Shown here one piece after another: positions 21,752-32,787 of a DNA stretch of 64,000 bases. This DNA comes from Gremmenia infestans (taxonomy: Eukaryota; Ascomycota; Leotiomycetes; Helotiales; Hamatocanthoscyphaceae): positions 1,736,001 through 1,800,000 of the forward strand of contig JAFEVB010000004.1 of assembly GCA_032629725.1 (NCBI GenBank), written 5' to 3'. Made by a program: the position numbers and the translations under genes. Below the pieces are notes generated by a model. The model was not told where the DNA came from. It ran no database searches and saw nothing but the letters and a program-made list of their open reading frames with translations. Position 1 is the stretch's first letter. Each line of letters begins with the position of its first letter.

Positions 21752-21759
21752 CGGACCCG
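21752..21759. promoter_or_regulatory. Candidate Zn2Cys6 binding site upstream of the hydrolase
   Basis: CGGACCCG, an inverted CGG pair with 2-base spacer inside the larger near-palindrome TGCGGACCCGCA. It matches the spacing of the two sites in front of the Baeyer-Villiger gene. One such 8-mer is expected about every 4 kb by chance, so alone it is weak. Confidence 0.35.
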
Positions 21760-22213
21760 CAAGTCGACAGATTAGATCAATCTCGATGGCCTATATCTTT
21801 CAACGATTGAATAATCAAAGCGGGATTCTGAACCACACAATTGTTGAAAGGCCAGTTTCTAATGCGGACCACGAGTACCACCAATCTATAAGGCGATTAG
21901 TAGTAAAACAAGTGCATTGTGACATTACCTACCGTTTCCATTACTCCGTGCGGCGTAAAAGTAAGTACCAGTAGTTTGAACCCCGCTTTTCCTATAGCGA
22001 GGATTTAAATAGTAATGATAGCCAAGTGATCAGCTAGATCTAAGCTAGGTACTAGGTCCCGGCACTTGATTGGGCACAATTGGTGTACACTGTACACTAT
22101 TCCAAGCGTATCATATAAAACCTAAGAGGAAATCGAATTACTTCTACGCCGCATGGAGTAAATGCGGTACTCTAAAATCTCATTGTACGGTTCCCTCCGT
22201 GAGGTAGTTGGCA

Positions 22214-22328
22214 AGCTCTAAGACTAGAGCAAGGTGGTTATCCGTGTCCCCCTGCCTAACGGGAGTGGTGGCCCCCACTCCCTCGGGGATAGTGGGGGAA
22301 CAACGTGGAACTACCACTACTAGGCAGG
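22214..22328. repeat. Nested inverted repeats able to form two hairpins
   Basis: A first hairpin pairs GCTCTA with TAGAGC around a 4-base loop (about 22214-22229). A second, larger one nests three arm pairs: CCTGCCTA (22251-22258) with TAGGCAGG (22321-22328), AGTGGT (22264-22269) with ACCACT (22313-22318), and CCCCCACT (22272-22279) with AGTGGGGG (22291-22298). No coding potential is convincing on either strand. It could be a foldback element remnant or a structured RNA. Confidence 0.5.
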
Positions 22329-23026
22329 TCAGGATACAATTAAAGGATGCGTCGGGATGTATTTCGCAAAGTAGCATTGAAGATCCATGCTATCTATATG
22401 TCGTCTTTATCTATTCTATATCTAATAGCGTAGGAAGTGGACTGGCTATTAGATACTTAGTATTTGTTACTAATAGCAATTTCCGTGTCAACTCGCACTC
22501 GATAACATAAAAACTTTCCGTTTATAACATTGTTATTTCATATACAACGCAAAGTAAAAGCTATAGTTGTATTTATATTCCCGTTAACAGTAGCGTCATG
22601 ATGGCAAAGCGACAACAAGTTAGGTCAGAGCTCGCTTAAGATAGGGGCCAGGACTCTAAAATACAGCAGTAAGTTTTAGACAGTATTTGAATAGCTGATT
22701 CCTGATATCTATCAAGATGTTCAAAATGGATATCTATGTACTAAGCGATATTTGAAAAGATGGCTTAACAGTCTGTGGATACGTGCCGAATTCCAGAAGC
22801 GCTAGAAGGGTATTGAGCGACGGCGGCGGCTAGTGATAGACCTGTGACGCCATTCTTCAGTTACGCGCGCCGCAGAGAAAAAAATTCACGAAAGCTTTAT
22901 TACAATACAATACATGTCTCCAATGTTTCCTATGCAATTGATTCTTTGGCTCGCCCCTCTTTCTGTCTTTTCTCACGCCTCCTGCTACTGTATTGATCGC
23001 GACTCTCTTTTACGCGACACAGAGCA

Positions 23027-25676
23027 ATGCCACAGGAGCCGGCTTCCGAGCTTCCTCTGACCGAATACCCGGCCGCCAACCCGTCTTCTGCACCTTACAG
23101 TCCGCAAGCTCAGCAGCCATCTCTGCGAGCAAGAATTTCTCAATCCACCTCCAGTCGAAATGAATCCCCTCAATCGACCGAAAAGGCCTCATTTGCAAAG
23201 CTTGGCGGACGTAGGCGGCGAAACGGTGTGACCTCTACCGCACCGCAAGAAGAGCAGGACGATTTAAACAAGTTTGGAAAATTATACGAAAAAATCCTCA
23301 CTTATGGTACCGGAACCCGCTATTCGATATACATCTTACCCGTGGCTCTTATCCTTGCCATTCCCGTGATTGTAGGCGCGACGCAAGTATCGGACGACCC
23401 GAAGAAAGATCCGAAAATCGGAGGGGTCAGAGTGGTTTGGTTTTTTACCTGGTTTGAAGCCGTATGGCTTACGCTCTGGGCAATGACATTCGTTGCGAGG
23501 ATAATTCCGGGTATATTTGGCTTCTTTGCTGGGGTTGTCAGTTCAGAGACTAGGAAGTATAAAAGGGTATTGGAAAACCTCCAGGGCATGATTACCATAT
23601 TTGGATGGGTTGTGATATCTTTTGTGCTATACGAGGTTCTATTCAGCACCTCTGCCAATGGAAATACCCCGGATAGCTGGACGAGTGTCTTCAAGAAGGT
23701 GCTTGGTGCTATTCTTGTTGCGACTATTATTTTCTTTATCGAGAAGGTATTGGTTCAGCTTATTAGCGTCAGCTACCATTCTCGGTCATATAACAACAGG
23801 ATCGGGGATTCGAAGAGATACGTATATCTACTTGGAATTCTCTTTGAGGCATCTCGGAAGTTATTTCCAATGTTCGGGCCCGAGTTCCGAGATGAAGACA
23901 ATATCATGCATAATATCATGGGGGCTTTTGTCAAGATAGGTCGTGGCGATTCAAAGCACAGCCACCGCATATTCAACGGCATGGGACGATTCAACAACAA
24001 AATGAATTCCGTTTTTGGAGACATCGCAACGGAGCTGAAGGGTAGAAGCGTTCTCCCCGAGCGGGCTGCCGAGTCGATAGTGTCGGAGTCGCTCGGCAAG
24101 ACGGCGACAGCCCAAGCTCTTGCTCGGAGGCTCTGGCTTTCTTTCGTCGCGGAAGGAAAGGAGGTGCTGCATCTGAGCGACCTTGAAGAGGTGCTGGGCG
24201 AGGGGAACGAAGATGTCGCCAAACAATGCTTCCTCATGCTCGATCCCGACGAGAATACGGACGTTACTTTAGAAGAAACGGCTCTGCGGGTGAAAGAGAT
24301 AGCTTTGGATCGGAAGGCTATTGAAAAGAGCATGCATGACGTCGGTCAGGCCATCAAAGCTCTGGACAACGTTCTGGCATCGGTAGCATTTCTTCTCTCT
24401 ATCTTTGCGTTGAGTGAGTAAGATGATGGCGAACCCTTGCTATTTACTTGATTATGTGCTAAATCTCATCGCCAGTCTGTTTCCTGGATACGGGCTTTCA
24501 CTCTATTTTGTCGACTGCTAGCACAACGCTTCTATCGTTATCATTCGTATTTTCCGTGACAGCACAGGAGTTCTTGGGGTCATGTATATTCTTATTTGTC
24601 AAACATCCTTATGATATCAGCGACCGTGTCGATATTTCGGGACCAGACGGCATCAACTCCCTAGTGGTTGAGCAGATATCGCTGTTATACACCAGCTTCA
24701 AAAGGATCAAGGACTTGGAGTTAATCCAGGTAAGCACAGAAACAATAATAGCACAAAGGAGGCTGACGGTAGGTAGATCCCTAATAGTGTTCTCAACACT
24801 TTGTGGATAAACAATATCAGTCGCAGCAAAAGCTTGCTGGAGCGGATAGATATTTATATTTCTTTTGACACGTCATTCGAAGACATGAATGCTTTACGTC
24901 TTGAAATGCAAAAATTCGTCAGTGGCCCAGAAAATAAGAGAGAGTGGCAGGAGGATGTAATGTTACGCTGTTTGGGAGTCGGCAGTATGGACAAGTTGCA
25001 ACTTCAACTCGAAGTCCGGCATAAGGTGGAATTCAAACCCTATCTTCGAGTCTCACTTTATCTAACAGATATACAATAGTCAAATTGGTCCGTAGAGCAC
25101 ATTCGTGCGGCACGTCATTCGAAATTAATGTGTGCACTCGTACTCGCACTCCGGAAAATCCCCATCTTCGCACCGGGTGGAGGCGCGGCCGCACTTGGGG
25201 ATCCAACAAATCCAGCGTACAGCGTTGCTGTATCTGATGAAATGGCGGTAGCAGCAAGGAAGAAAGCGGCAGTGGATTTAGATGCAGCAAGACTTACGCC
25301 ATTGAGCAAGGCGAATTCGGGGAATGCACGACTCCCTACAGAGAGAGTCATTGATGAGGCAACGAAATACACACCTGGCCCTGCCACCCAAGCCACGGCT
25401 GCAGATGCCATGAAGATGGCGCAACTCAGCGAGAGTCTGCGAGACCCAGCAGACGATGATGGAAGAGATGGGCAAGATTTGCAGGATATTTCAAGTCCAT
25501 CTGGAATGGCTCCCGAAGCAAGCAATATCCAGAGCAGCGACAGTTTAAGACTTCAACCGACCAAAAGTCCACAGGGTCGGCGACGGGCTGGATCATCCGC
25601 ACCTCCACAGGTAACTACCACATCCCAACAAGATCCTCAGGCTTTGGAGCTAGTATCCAGCTTTGGCGAAGCTTAA
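23027..25676 (+). CDS. EF-hand mechanosensitive channel of the MscS family (Msy1/Msy2-like)
   Basis: Four exons, 23027-24413, 24476-24729, 24777-25025 and 25080-25676, close in frame to 828 residues. A disordered N-terminus (1-80) is followed by hydrophobic helices at about 100-125, 140-180, 190-210 and 225-250. An EF-hand loop (DPDENTDVTLEE, about residue 405) has acidic or polar residues at the calcium-ligand positions. The MscS pore-lining helix and beta domain follow (FLGSCIFLFVKHPYDISDRV, then IPNSVLNTLW). The order EF-hand then MscS is that of fission-yeast Msy1 and Msy2, ER or plasma-membrane channels that admit calcium and limit swelling in hypo-osmotic shock. The Ala/Ser/Gln-rich C-terminal 160 residues are probably disordered. 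It is unrelated to its neighbours. Confidence 0.9.
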
Positions 25677-26184
25677 TAATCAGACTTCGAGCTTTTCGAA
25701 GAAAGGAACTTCCACATGCTCGTATAAACAGGATTCACGATGTTCGTTATATAGACAATTTGTAGAGTAATTACATATTGGTTTAGGCAACTAAACATAC
25801 TTTATGTAAGACTCAAGTGATTTGATAAAAATATAGAACCATATCGATAATGGTAGTGGCTGGCAACTAGAGCGTGCTTCCAATTGCTTGCAAACACTAT
25901 AAGCAAAAGTTTGCGGATGATCAAAAGTGTAGTTTCTGATAGTTTCAAGTTTTCACCACTCCACATTGACCCCACTACAATCTCATCTTCCACTACTGAG
26001 CGAGTTGGGCAGCAGGTGATACGACCCATAAAAGACATCACGGTCGGCTTAGGGGGAGATTGCAGCAAATTCTCATAGATGCGGACATTGTCTTCAAGCA
26101 TTAAGTGGAGATATGACTAAGGTCGAAGCATATTGATATTCGTAAACTCATTAGATCGCATCAAGATCATCTATCAAACGCTCC
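25677..26184. other. Convergent intergenic region
   Basis: 508 bp between the channel (+) and the Q/P-rich gene (-). Nothing recognised. Confidence 0.45.
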
Positions 26185-28374
26185 TCAGCGATAGGCTCCA
26201 GGTATTGCAGGTGGAGGACCATAGTTCGGCTGCCCCTGTACTGGGGCCGGCGCACTTGGAGCCCCCCACTGCCATCCCTGGGTGCCCTGTGGCTGATACC
26301 CCTGCATTGGAGCCGGCTGATAATTATTCTGACCTGGTGGGGGGCCAGGAGTCGACATTCTCTGATTGATATAGTCCTTCCCAGTACTGTTGGCAACCTG
26401 TTGTCCCGGAGGGGGAGGGAAATATGTGGGGGGAGCAGGAGACATAGGGGATGGTTGGCTGGTTGAGCTGTACGAAGCCGTCCTTCCGTGACCATACTGC
26501 GGTGCTGGTCCAGTGCTTTGGGGACTTAGCTTAAAATACCCTGTAGTCTGCGGAGAAACAACATATTGTTGGGGGTTGTATCGCTGTTGCGGATTATATG
26601 ACTGTTGAGGAGTGTATTGGGATATGGGAGTTGAGGTCATGCTCGCGTAACCACTGTCATTGCGCTGGAATTGCGGCTGGGGTGACTTTGGAGGCTGTGT
26701 ATACATTTGCTGCTGTGGTTGGGGCGTACAAGATGCCGATGAGTAATATGGTTGATGCTGGGTTGGTGGAGGGTAGTACGCTTGCTGTTGAGGTTGCGGG
26801 GTATTTAATGGTGGTGCGTATAATTGTTGTTGCTGGGGTTGGGGGGTGTTATATGATTGCTGTAGAGGTTGTGGTGTAACTGGGAGAGGTGGGTATGTCT
26901 GTGGCTGCTGCACTGGAGCAGGAACATTGCTTTGAGGATGCGAAGATCGTGGAGGTGGAGGTGGAGGTGGAAGAAATTGAGGGCCGGGGCTCGATGAAGC
27001 TTGACTTCCAGAAATATATTGCTGGGGTGGCAGTACTGATGGCCCTGCCGGAGAGCCAGTTGAAAGCGCGGGAGGTGCATACTGAGGCTGAATTGCTGGC
27101 ACAGTTACTGACAGACTAGGGTGTTGTTGATGCCCGGTAGATGAAGATCCGTTGGTCTGATGAGAAGTTTGCACATCAGGTGTGGCTGCCTTTATTTCTG
27201 AAGGGCTTTCCGGAATTGAAGGCGCTGTCCCTTCGCGCTTTTCAATTTCCATTTGAAGTAGTTTCGCCTTCAAGAACATGATTTCTTCTTCCATAGTGAG
27301 GGCAACAGTTGTAGTTTCGGTGATTTGAACATCTTGCACATTTTCTTGCGAAGGAAGCTCTTGCCTTATTTCGCCATCCGTGGCCGAGGAAGCTTGGGAC
27401 TTATCTAGCTGCGAGTATAATGGTAGTGGAGTTGGACAACCAGCTGGATATTCGAATTCGCAATCATCATCATCTTGCTGGCTAGTTTGTGTGGTGAAAG
27501 TAGGCGTCTTTTCGGGTGGATATGAATTCTGCAAAGGTTCTCTTATGGCTGGGATTGGTGAAGGCACTCCGGACTGAGATGAGGGCCCCTGAACGTACTG
27601 GTATGAAGAGGCAGGCTGGAAGTTGCTAATTTGCGCCGGGTTTGCGGGCTGCGGAAAGCTTTGTTGATGCAAGGCCGGCTGGTAAGTGGTCTGTTGCTGG
27701 GGTGGCAAAGCACTATATGTATATTTCTGGTCTTGCATTGGAGGCTGTGATTGCTGATACTGGATCGTTTGAAACTGTTGCTCCGGTTGTTGCATTTGTA
27801 CTGTTGGGTGGAGAATCTGAGTGCCTGGAAAAGGCGTCTGTACTTGGTACGAGATCATTTGTGGCTGTACTTGCATGCCGTGCGATTGTGCCTGCACAGC
27901 ATTGCCCTTCTTTTCTCCCTTTTTCTTCAAATGACTGTCGTGTTTATGCTCCAGCGCAGCGCCAGCCCCATCCAACGCAGCGTGACTTGCTGCATATTCA
28001 ACTCCTTTTCCTACTGCTTCACCAGCAATCATATCCGCTCCTGGTCCTGCTAGACCCAGTGTCAAGCCACTTAGAGTCCCTGCAATTGCCATCGGAGCTA
28101 TAACGTCGCGCTTTCTCGTGTTGTGTGTCGATCCACGAGCTTGAAGCCCCGCCTCGATAATGTCTCTCTTCTTCCGTGCATTATGTATGCGGGGTGCGGA
28201 CAAACCGAGCCCTATAAGGGAGATTCCTCCGGTTAAAGGAGAAAAAAGGACGGATGTGGCTGTTGATGTTGCCCCTCCAGAAATTTGACGAGTGTAATTC
28301 TCCCACTCTCTGTGTAATTGCTCTGTGGAGAGCGTGTTGCATTTATGCTGATATTCGTCGTAGTCGAAAGGCAT
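26185..28374 (-). CDS. Q/P-rich protein with conserved hydrophobic N-terminal domain, function unknown
   Basis: Single exon, 729 residues. The first 165 residues are ordered. They comprise a polar start (MPFDYDEYQHKCNTL, REWENYTRQISGGATST), a Gly/Leu-rich hydrophobic hairpin (LTGGISLIGLGL), an ARKKRDIIEAGLQARG basic helix, and a second hydrophobic Gly-rich segment (GTLSGLTLGLAGPG). From about 175 to the end the protein is low complexity, dominated by Gln, Pro, Ser and Tyr with repeated QPQQQ, YNPQQ and PPP runs. Pro-rich stretches may bind SH3, WW or EVH1 domains, and Q/Y-rich tails often self-associate. The N-terminal block is, from memory, shared among ascomycete proteins of unknown function. 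No intron is needed. Confidence 0.8.
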   Translation of the reverse strand: MPFDYDEYQHKCNTLSTEQLHREWENYTRQISGGATSTATSVLFSPLTGGISLIGLGLSAPRIHNARKKRDIIEAGLQARGSTHNTRKRDVIAPMAIAGTLSGLTLGLAGPGADMIAGEAVGKGVEYAASHAALDGAGAALEHKHDSHLKKKGEKKGNAVQAQSHGMQVQPQMISYQVQTPFPGTQILHPTVQMQQPEQQFQTIQYQQSQPPMQDQKYTYSALPPQQQTTYQPALHQQSFPQPANPAQISNFQPASSYQYVQGPSSQSGVPSPIPAIREPLQNSYPPEKTPTFTTQTSQQDDDDCEFEYPAGCPTPLPLYSQLDKSQASSATDGEIRQELPSQENVQDVQITETTTVALTMEEEIMFLKAKLLQMEIEKREGTAPSIPESPSEIKAATPDVQTSHQTNGSSSTGHQQHPSLSVTVPAIQPQYAPPALSTGSPAGPSVLPPQQYISGSQASSSPGPQFLPPPPPPPRSSHPQSNVPAPVQQPQTYPPLPVTPQPLQQSYNTPQPQQQQLYAPPLNTPQPQQQAYYPPPTQHQPYYSSASCTPQPQQQMYTQPPKSPQPQFQRNDSGYASMTSTPISQYTPQQSYNPQQRYNPQQYVVSPQTTGYFKLSPQSTGPAPQYGHGRTASYSSTSQPSPMSPAPPTYFPPPPGQQVANSTGKDYINQRMSTPGPPPGQNNYQPAPMQGYQPQGTQGWQWGAPSAPAPVQGQPNYGPPPAIPGAYR

Positions 28375-31041
28375 TGCGTCTTGAATGAGTCGAACGGAAT
28401 ATTAGTGAAGGGGAGGTGTATGGGATATCCCCCTGTATTGAAATCTCCAGTGAAACAATAACAAGCAACCCTAATGCTGGAATGAAGAGAAGGAACGAGG
28501 AAAATGGAGGTGCGGGGCGCAAGGTTTTGAGAGCGCCTTACTGATATTCTAGATTGAGTCCAGCCTCCATACTCCATACTCCATACCGGCGGTCCGAGAT
28601 CATTGGGCGTAATTCACGCGTTCTGCCGCTTTTTAGGTCCCATTTTTAGAATCTGGTGTTCTAGGTTCAGCCGCAGCTGAGGTATTCTGGGCATCTGATT
28701 TGACAGAATACAAGATGGCTTTGGCATCATGTACATGTGCACTGAAGCGGCACGAAATCGTAACACTTGTACAATTGTACCACTTTTGGTGTTTCGAGGA
28801 GCCAAAGAAAACATCGGAGGGACGTTACCCTCATACTTTGAGAGCAGGTACGGGTGCGGCTTAAACTGGTAGATCACGTGGTACCTCTGATAGACAGGAG
28901 AACTATCTCAACACATCGAGAAAATCAAAACCAATGGCCGAGAATATGATAAAATATCAAAAGGGTTCATGTAAAAGAGGAAGGGGAAGACAATCGGCAA
29001 AAAGTTCTGCTGAAAGTACAGCATCACGTGCGGGTATTATCCACCCTTAGTCAGCGTTTCCCTTCTAGGAAATGCGATCCTCAATTATTCTAACGTGAGG
29101 TTTTTACTCTTTTGAATTACATCCCTGGATTCATCAACCTTGCACCCTTCGGCATAGTGGTTTGCTGATCCCCTTTTTTGCGAATCCTCTACTCACAGCA
29201 GCAATGTTGAGTTTGGCACGACGATACTCCACCTTGCTATCAAGAGCGCTGCGGCGGGCTCGCCGCTCTTTTATATTGGGCTGAAGATAAATCCTTCCCC
29301 AGCTCCGGTTTTGAGCACGCCGAGACACATGTTTAGGGAAAACAATCTATGACGGTATGAGATGAATCTGTAAGGCCGGACAAGCACTTGGAGCACTGCC
29401 CACCAGTCTTGACAAAGATCGCGTCTTGGCGAGTTTGTCATGGGAGTTGGCCACAATTTCACTGGACTGATGATCCCTTTTCCCCGATTACTCCGTCTTT
29501 TCTTCAACGAAGTTCCTGGTACCATCTATGAGAATCACACTGGAAGAAAAGGAGATGGAACGAAATCCCTTGCCATTACTACAGAGATGAAGTATGCCTA
29601 AACATTCATCGTCGATTACATAGGTCCAAGCTCATACTGGACAAATGCCAAGTACAAAAGAAGCGGAGGTACTTTCTCAATAGCTCAGGGCGACGCGTTC
29701 CACTCATGTGGTAAAATAAGAAATGGGGCTTTGGTAGCATCGTCTGAAACCAATGGGATTCTTTGCCATCCTAGTAGTTGGGGAGCGAGCTTCACTCCAA
29801 ACGGACAATCGCTAAATTCCATCGAGGCTGAGTGCAGGACATGGAAGGTATATTCTGCTGCTAGGGAAATGCCGGTACATGCCATTTACTGACTGTCGCT
29901 CCAGCGTTAGCCCACGTCGTTGAGTTATATAGAAGTATGCTCAGCTCGATGCCTGGAATGGGACCTCGAAAGTTGTATGGTATAATTCAGGCCCTTTTAA
30001 TCTCTCGTCCACGTAGCATGAGCGACACTGCGACCTTTATTGTACCTCTTAAATTCCAGTTCCAGCGGTTCCGAGGCAGACACCATACTTGAAGGCTCAA
30101 ACGATGGGTTATTTTCGGGCAGCCCTAGCCTATAAAGGTCAGCAAACGGAATATTCTCGGCATTGTCACCTAGAAACGAGGCTACTGGAAAGAATATGAC
30201 CCTGTTGTTTCAGTCGCACCACTTCAATCTATAGGCAAGGCTGATCCTTGCGCAAATGGTGTTGGTGCTTCTTTCGATTGTATCGCGTTCCGCCTCGTGT
30301 GGCGGGCATCAAATCACGAATGATCCTTGGACAACGACCATTGTTAGCCAGCCTCGTATGCATTTCATTTCAGTAGCTTTGTTTCCTGGTAATAATACGA
30401 TCATCCCGCGTCAATATATGGAGCACAGGTCTCAAACATGATGCATCCCACCCCCTCGGGCCCTCGGATAGGCTAATGCAAGTCGAAATGTAGCTTTTCT
30501 TACGATCCGGTCCGTTCTTTTCTATCTGGGTACATCAACCCAGCTTCCGCAGATTACTCGACAGGCTATCCAAGCCTGACTTTCTGCATATTCCTTCTAG
30601 AAGCCGATACTTCTCTGGCATAATCTAGTACATGTGGAGTATCCTTGCAGGCCCTACCCGCTACATGTCATACCAAGCTCCTTAGCTGCTACTTCTACTC
30701 GTAATGGCATTTTCTTCGCTACTGGTCTTACGCACAGACTTGATGCCAAGAGGCCTTCAATGAGATCTGCTTTCAGAAATCTCTTCCGGCATACAGTCTG
30801 CGCTGTGCGTGGGGTTTATCTGATCTGGAATGAAGAACCTTGTCCCATGAAGCTCGAGTTTATACTTTAACTCAAAGATAGCAAAAAAGACGCTCAGTGG
30901 CTTTAATTTCATTACCATTTTCTTAGACAAACTCGCCTAAAAGCAGGCTCCTGGAGTTTTATAAATGAGATAAATCTCTTACTTCCTCATTTTAGCTATA
31001 CTTATCTTACCTCTTAGTAATTTCTCCTGCACTCAACGAAA
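28375..31041. other. Large gene-poor region
   Basis: 2.7 kb without a gene I can support. Small open frames at 28614-28877, 29134-29525 and 29685-29885 (all minus) have no family motif, no consistent splice partners and unconvincing composition. A TATA-like stretch and a TTACCTCTTAG pyrimidine-rich run close to 31000 probably belong to the promoter of the next gene. Confidence 0.5.
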
Positions 31042-32208
31042 ATGGAAACCCAAATTATCCATAATCATCCACATCGAATGTCTTTCCTCAATCGTCTGGA
31101 TACGTCTGACGAAAGACGATTTACGCATTGGCCCAACATTTCAGTCGAAAAGGGTCATCGAGTTCCTCATGTCCCTTCCACGGAGTCCTTCGCAGCGGGT
31201 TCTACAATTGAAATCCTCGATCAACATCAACTTCCTCTAATGCAACGTTCGGGCTTCCTCCGCCGCATCCAACAAATTTTTACTCAATTCCCCTGGAGAG
31301 ACATGAGTTGGATGGTAGGAGTGATTTTCGCATTTGGTTCGGCGGCCTTTGTCATCAATGGCTTCTTCCTAGCACTGCCATTGATTGCCCCCGAAACAGA
31401 CTTCAGCACAGAAACCTCGTATGCGACGCCTATTTCTGGGCTGCTTGGCGGAATCATCTTTGTGCTTGGTGGTTACTCAGGGCTGCTCGAGGGACTGAAC
31501 TACAAACGAGGGGAAATTATAGTTACTGAAGGATTAACTGTTGATGCTGGTGACATGTCAGAGCCTAGAAAAAAGAAGCCGGATGCAACTTCATCACTAC
31601 CATACTCACCAACCACAAGCGACCATGACCAAAACAACACTCTTTTTCCCATGCACCGTTTTTCTGTTCCTAAGCGCCAAACCACTGCGACCACTGCGAC
31701 CATTGCGACTTCTTCCACGGCAACACACATAGCCTTACTAGGCAGTCCTTCCTTCATATGGTGGCCCACAATGCGTCAATTTGTCTCAACCTACCACAGC
31801 GACCTTTGCTTTCTCGCCGGCTTCATTCAATTCATCGGCACCATCATCTTTTTCATCGGATCCATAACCGGAATTCCCGGTGTCATAGACTTCTCCAACA
31901 TCCCCCAGTACTACGGCGCCAGTCTCTTCCCCGCGACTTTCGGAGGTGTTCTTTTCACGATCGCCGGGCTCTTGCAGATGATTAATTGCCAAGATAGATG
32001 GTTTCTACCCTCACTGACAAGGCTTGATTGGTATGTTGGGCTTACCAACATGGTTGGGTCAATCGGGTTCACATTAGCTGGGGCTTTGCCTTTTGTTGGA
32101 ACGACGGATGCTTCGCTGCAGGCAGCGCTGGCGAGCTTTTGGGGGAGTTGGTTATTTATGATCGGGGGTGTTTTGCAGTGGTATCATGCTATGGGTAATT
32201 ATTCTTAG
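31042..32208 (+). CDS. Polytopic integral membrane protein, fungal family of unknown function
   Basis: Single exon, 388 residues. The N-terminal about 85 residues are hydrophilic, then two helices (about 90-115 WMVGVIFAFGSAAFVINGFF, and about 133-152). A hydrophilic loop (155-240) contains the tandem TTATTATIAT, encoded by a nine-base DNA repeat near 31684-31712. Five to six further helices follow, with GFIQFIGTIIFFIGSITG, FGGVLFTIAGLLQM, MVGSIGFTLAGALPF and FWGSWLFMIGGVLQWY. Repeated Gly/Phe helices and tryptophans at loop edges suggest internal duplication of a two-helix unit. I recognise it only as a conserved fungal membrane protein. The start ATG follows an ACGAAA context; a second ATG lies 13 codons on. 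Confidence 0.75.
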   Translation: METQIIHNHPHRMSFLNRLDTSDERRFTHWPNISVEKGHRVPHVPSTESFAAGSTIEILDQHQLPLMQRSGFLRRIQQIFTQFPWRDMSWMVGVIFAFGSAAFVINGFFLALPLIAPETDFSTETSYATPISGLLGGIIFVLGGYSGLLEGLNYKRGEIIVTEGLTVDAGDMSEPRKKKPDATSSLPYSPTTSDHDQNNTLFPMHRFSVPKRQTTATTATIATSSTATHIALLGSPSFIWWPTMRQFVSTYHSDLCFLAGFIQFIGTIIFFIGSITGIPGVIDFSNIPQYYGASLFPATFGGVLFTIAGLLQMINCQDRWFLPSLTRLDWYVGLTNMVGSIGFTLAGALPFVGTTDASLQAALASFWGSWLFMIGGVLQWYHAMGNYS

Positions 32209-32787
32209 GGTTTTGTTTGCACATCTAGTGGTAAATTTTATCTCAACGTTCCCCATGTGACTCTCCACTTCTCCAATTAACAAGGAGTTGATGACCTATG
32301 TAATTGCTATAAAAAGCAAGGAAGTATTATAGCACGTGATCTTCCCTTTCCACTGGAATATTTATATATATGTATTATAGATTTACCTACTCATATAGCT
32401 ACTTTTCCAGGTAGATACTATAGAGCACGGTATTACAAACAGGGTGACACGTGCCTAAGTTTCACGTGGTGATACGGTCTTTTTGCACTGTACTGTAGCA
32501 TGCGGGGCGGGGTAGAAGCTTATCGCTTATCTTATCTAATGGGGGAGATTACTGTACAGTACAGTGTACGAGTCGAGGACTCAGATTTTCGATGAGACGC
32601 TACAGTACCAATTTGGTCGGTGCATAGGAACTGATAACTACCTACCTAGGCTAGGTACCGTTTATGGAGAGTCCCATTTTCCTTCTCCTTTTTCTTCTCC
32701 TCTTTCTATCATTGAAATCCCTCTTATAGCTGATAAGTCAAAGATACTTTGCAGCAGTCCAACCGCCAATTTCAAAATCAATATATC
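32209..32787. other. Intergenic region
   Basis: Contains a TGTACAGTACAGTGTAC near-palindromic stretch at about 32553-32569 and a pyrimidine-rich CCTTCTCCTTTTTCTTCTCC run at 32680-32700, which would suit the promoter of the former regulator gene downstream. Confidence 0.4.

Larger units (their letters stand above)
21522..23026. other. Long intergenic region with a nested inverted repeat
   Basis: About 1.5 kb without a gene. It holds the hydrolase promoter on its left and a structured GC-rich island at about 22214-22328 (listed separately) in otherwise AT-rich DNA. Near 22900 it becomes pyrimidine-rich, as expected for the promoter of the channel gene at 23027. Confidence 0.5.

Noticed and set aside
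28614..28877. 87-codon minus-strand frame
   Set aside because: No recognisable domain, signal or partner exon; the opposite strand is also open over part of it. Left as unannotated DNA.
29134..29885. Several short minus-strand frames with basic composition
   Set aside because: Frames overlap without splice logic and share no motif with any family I know.
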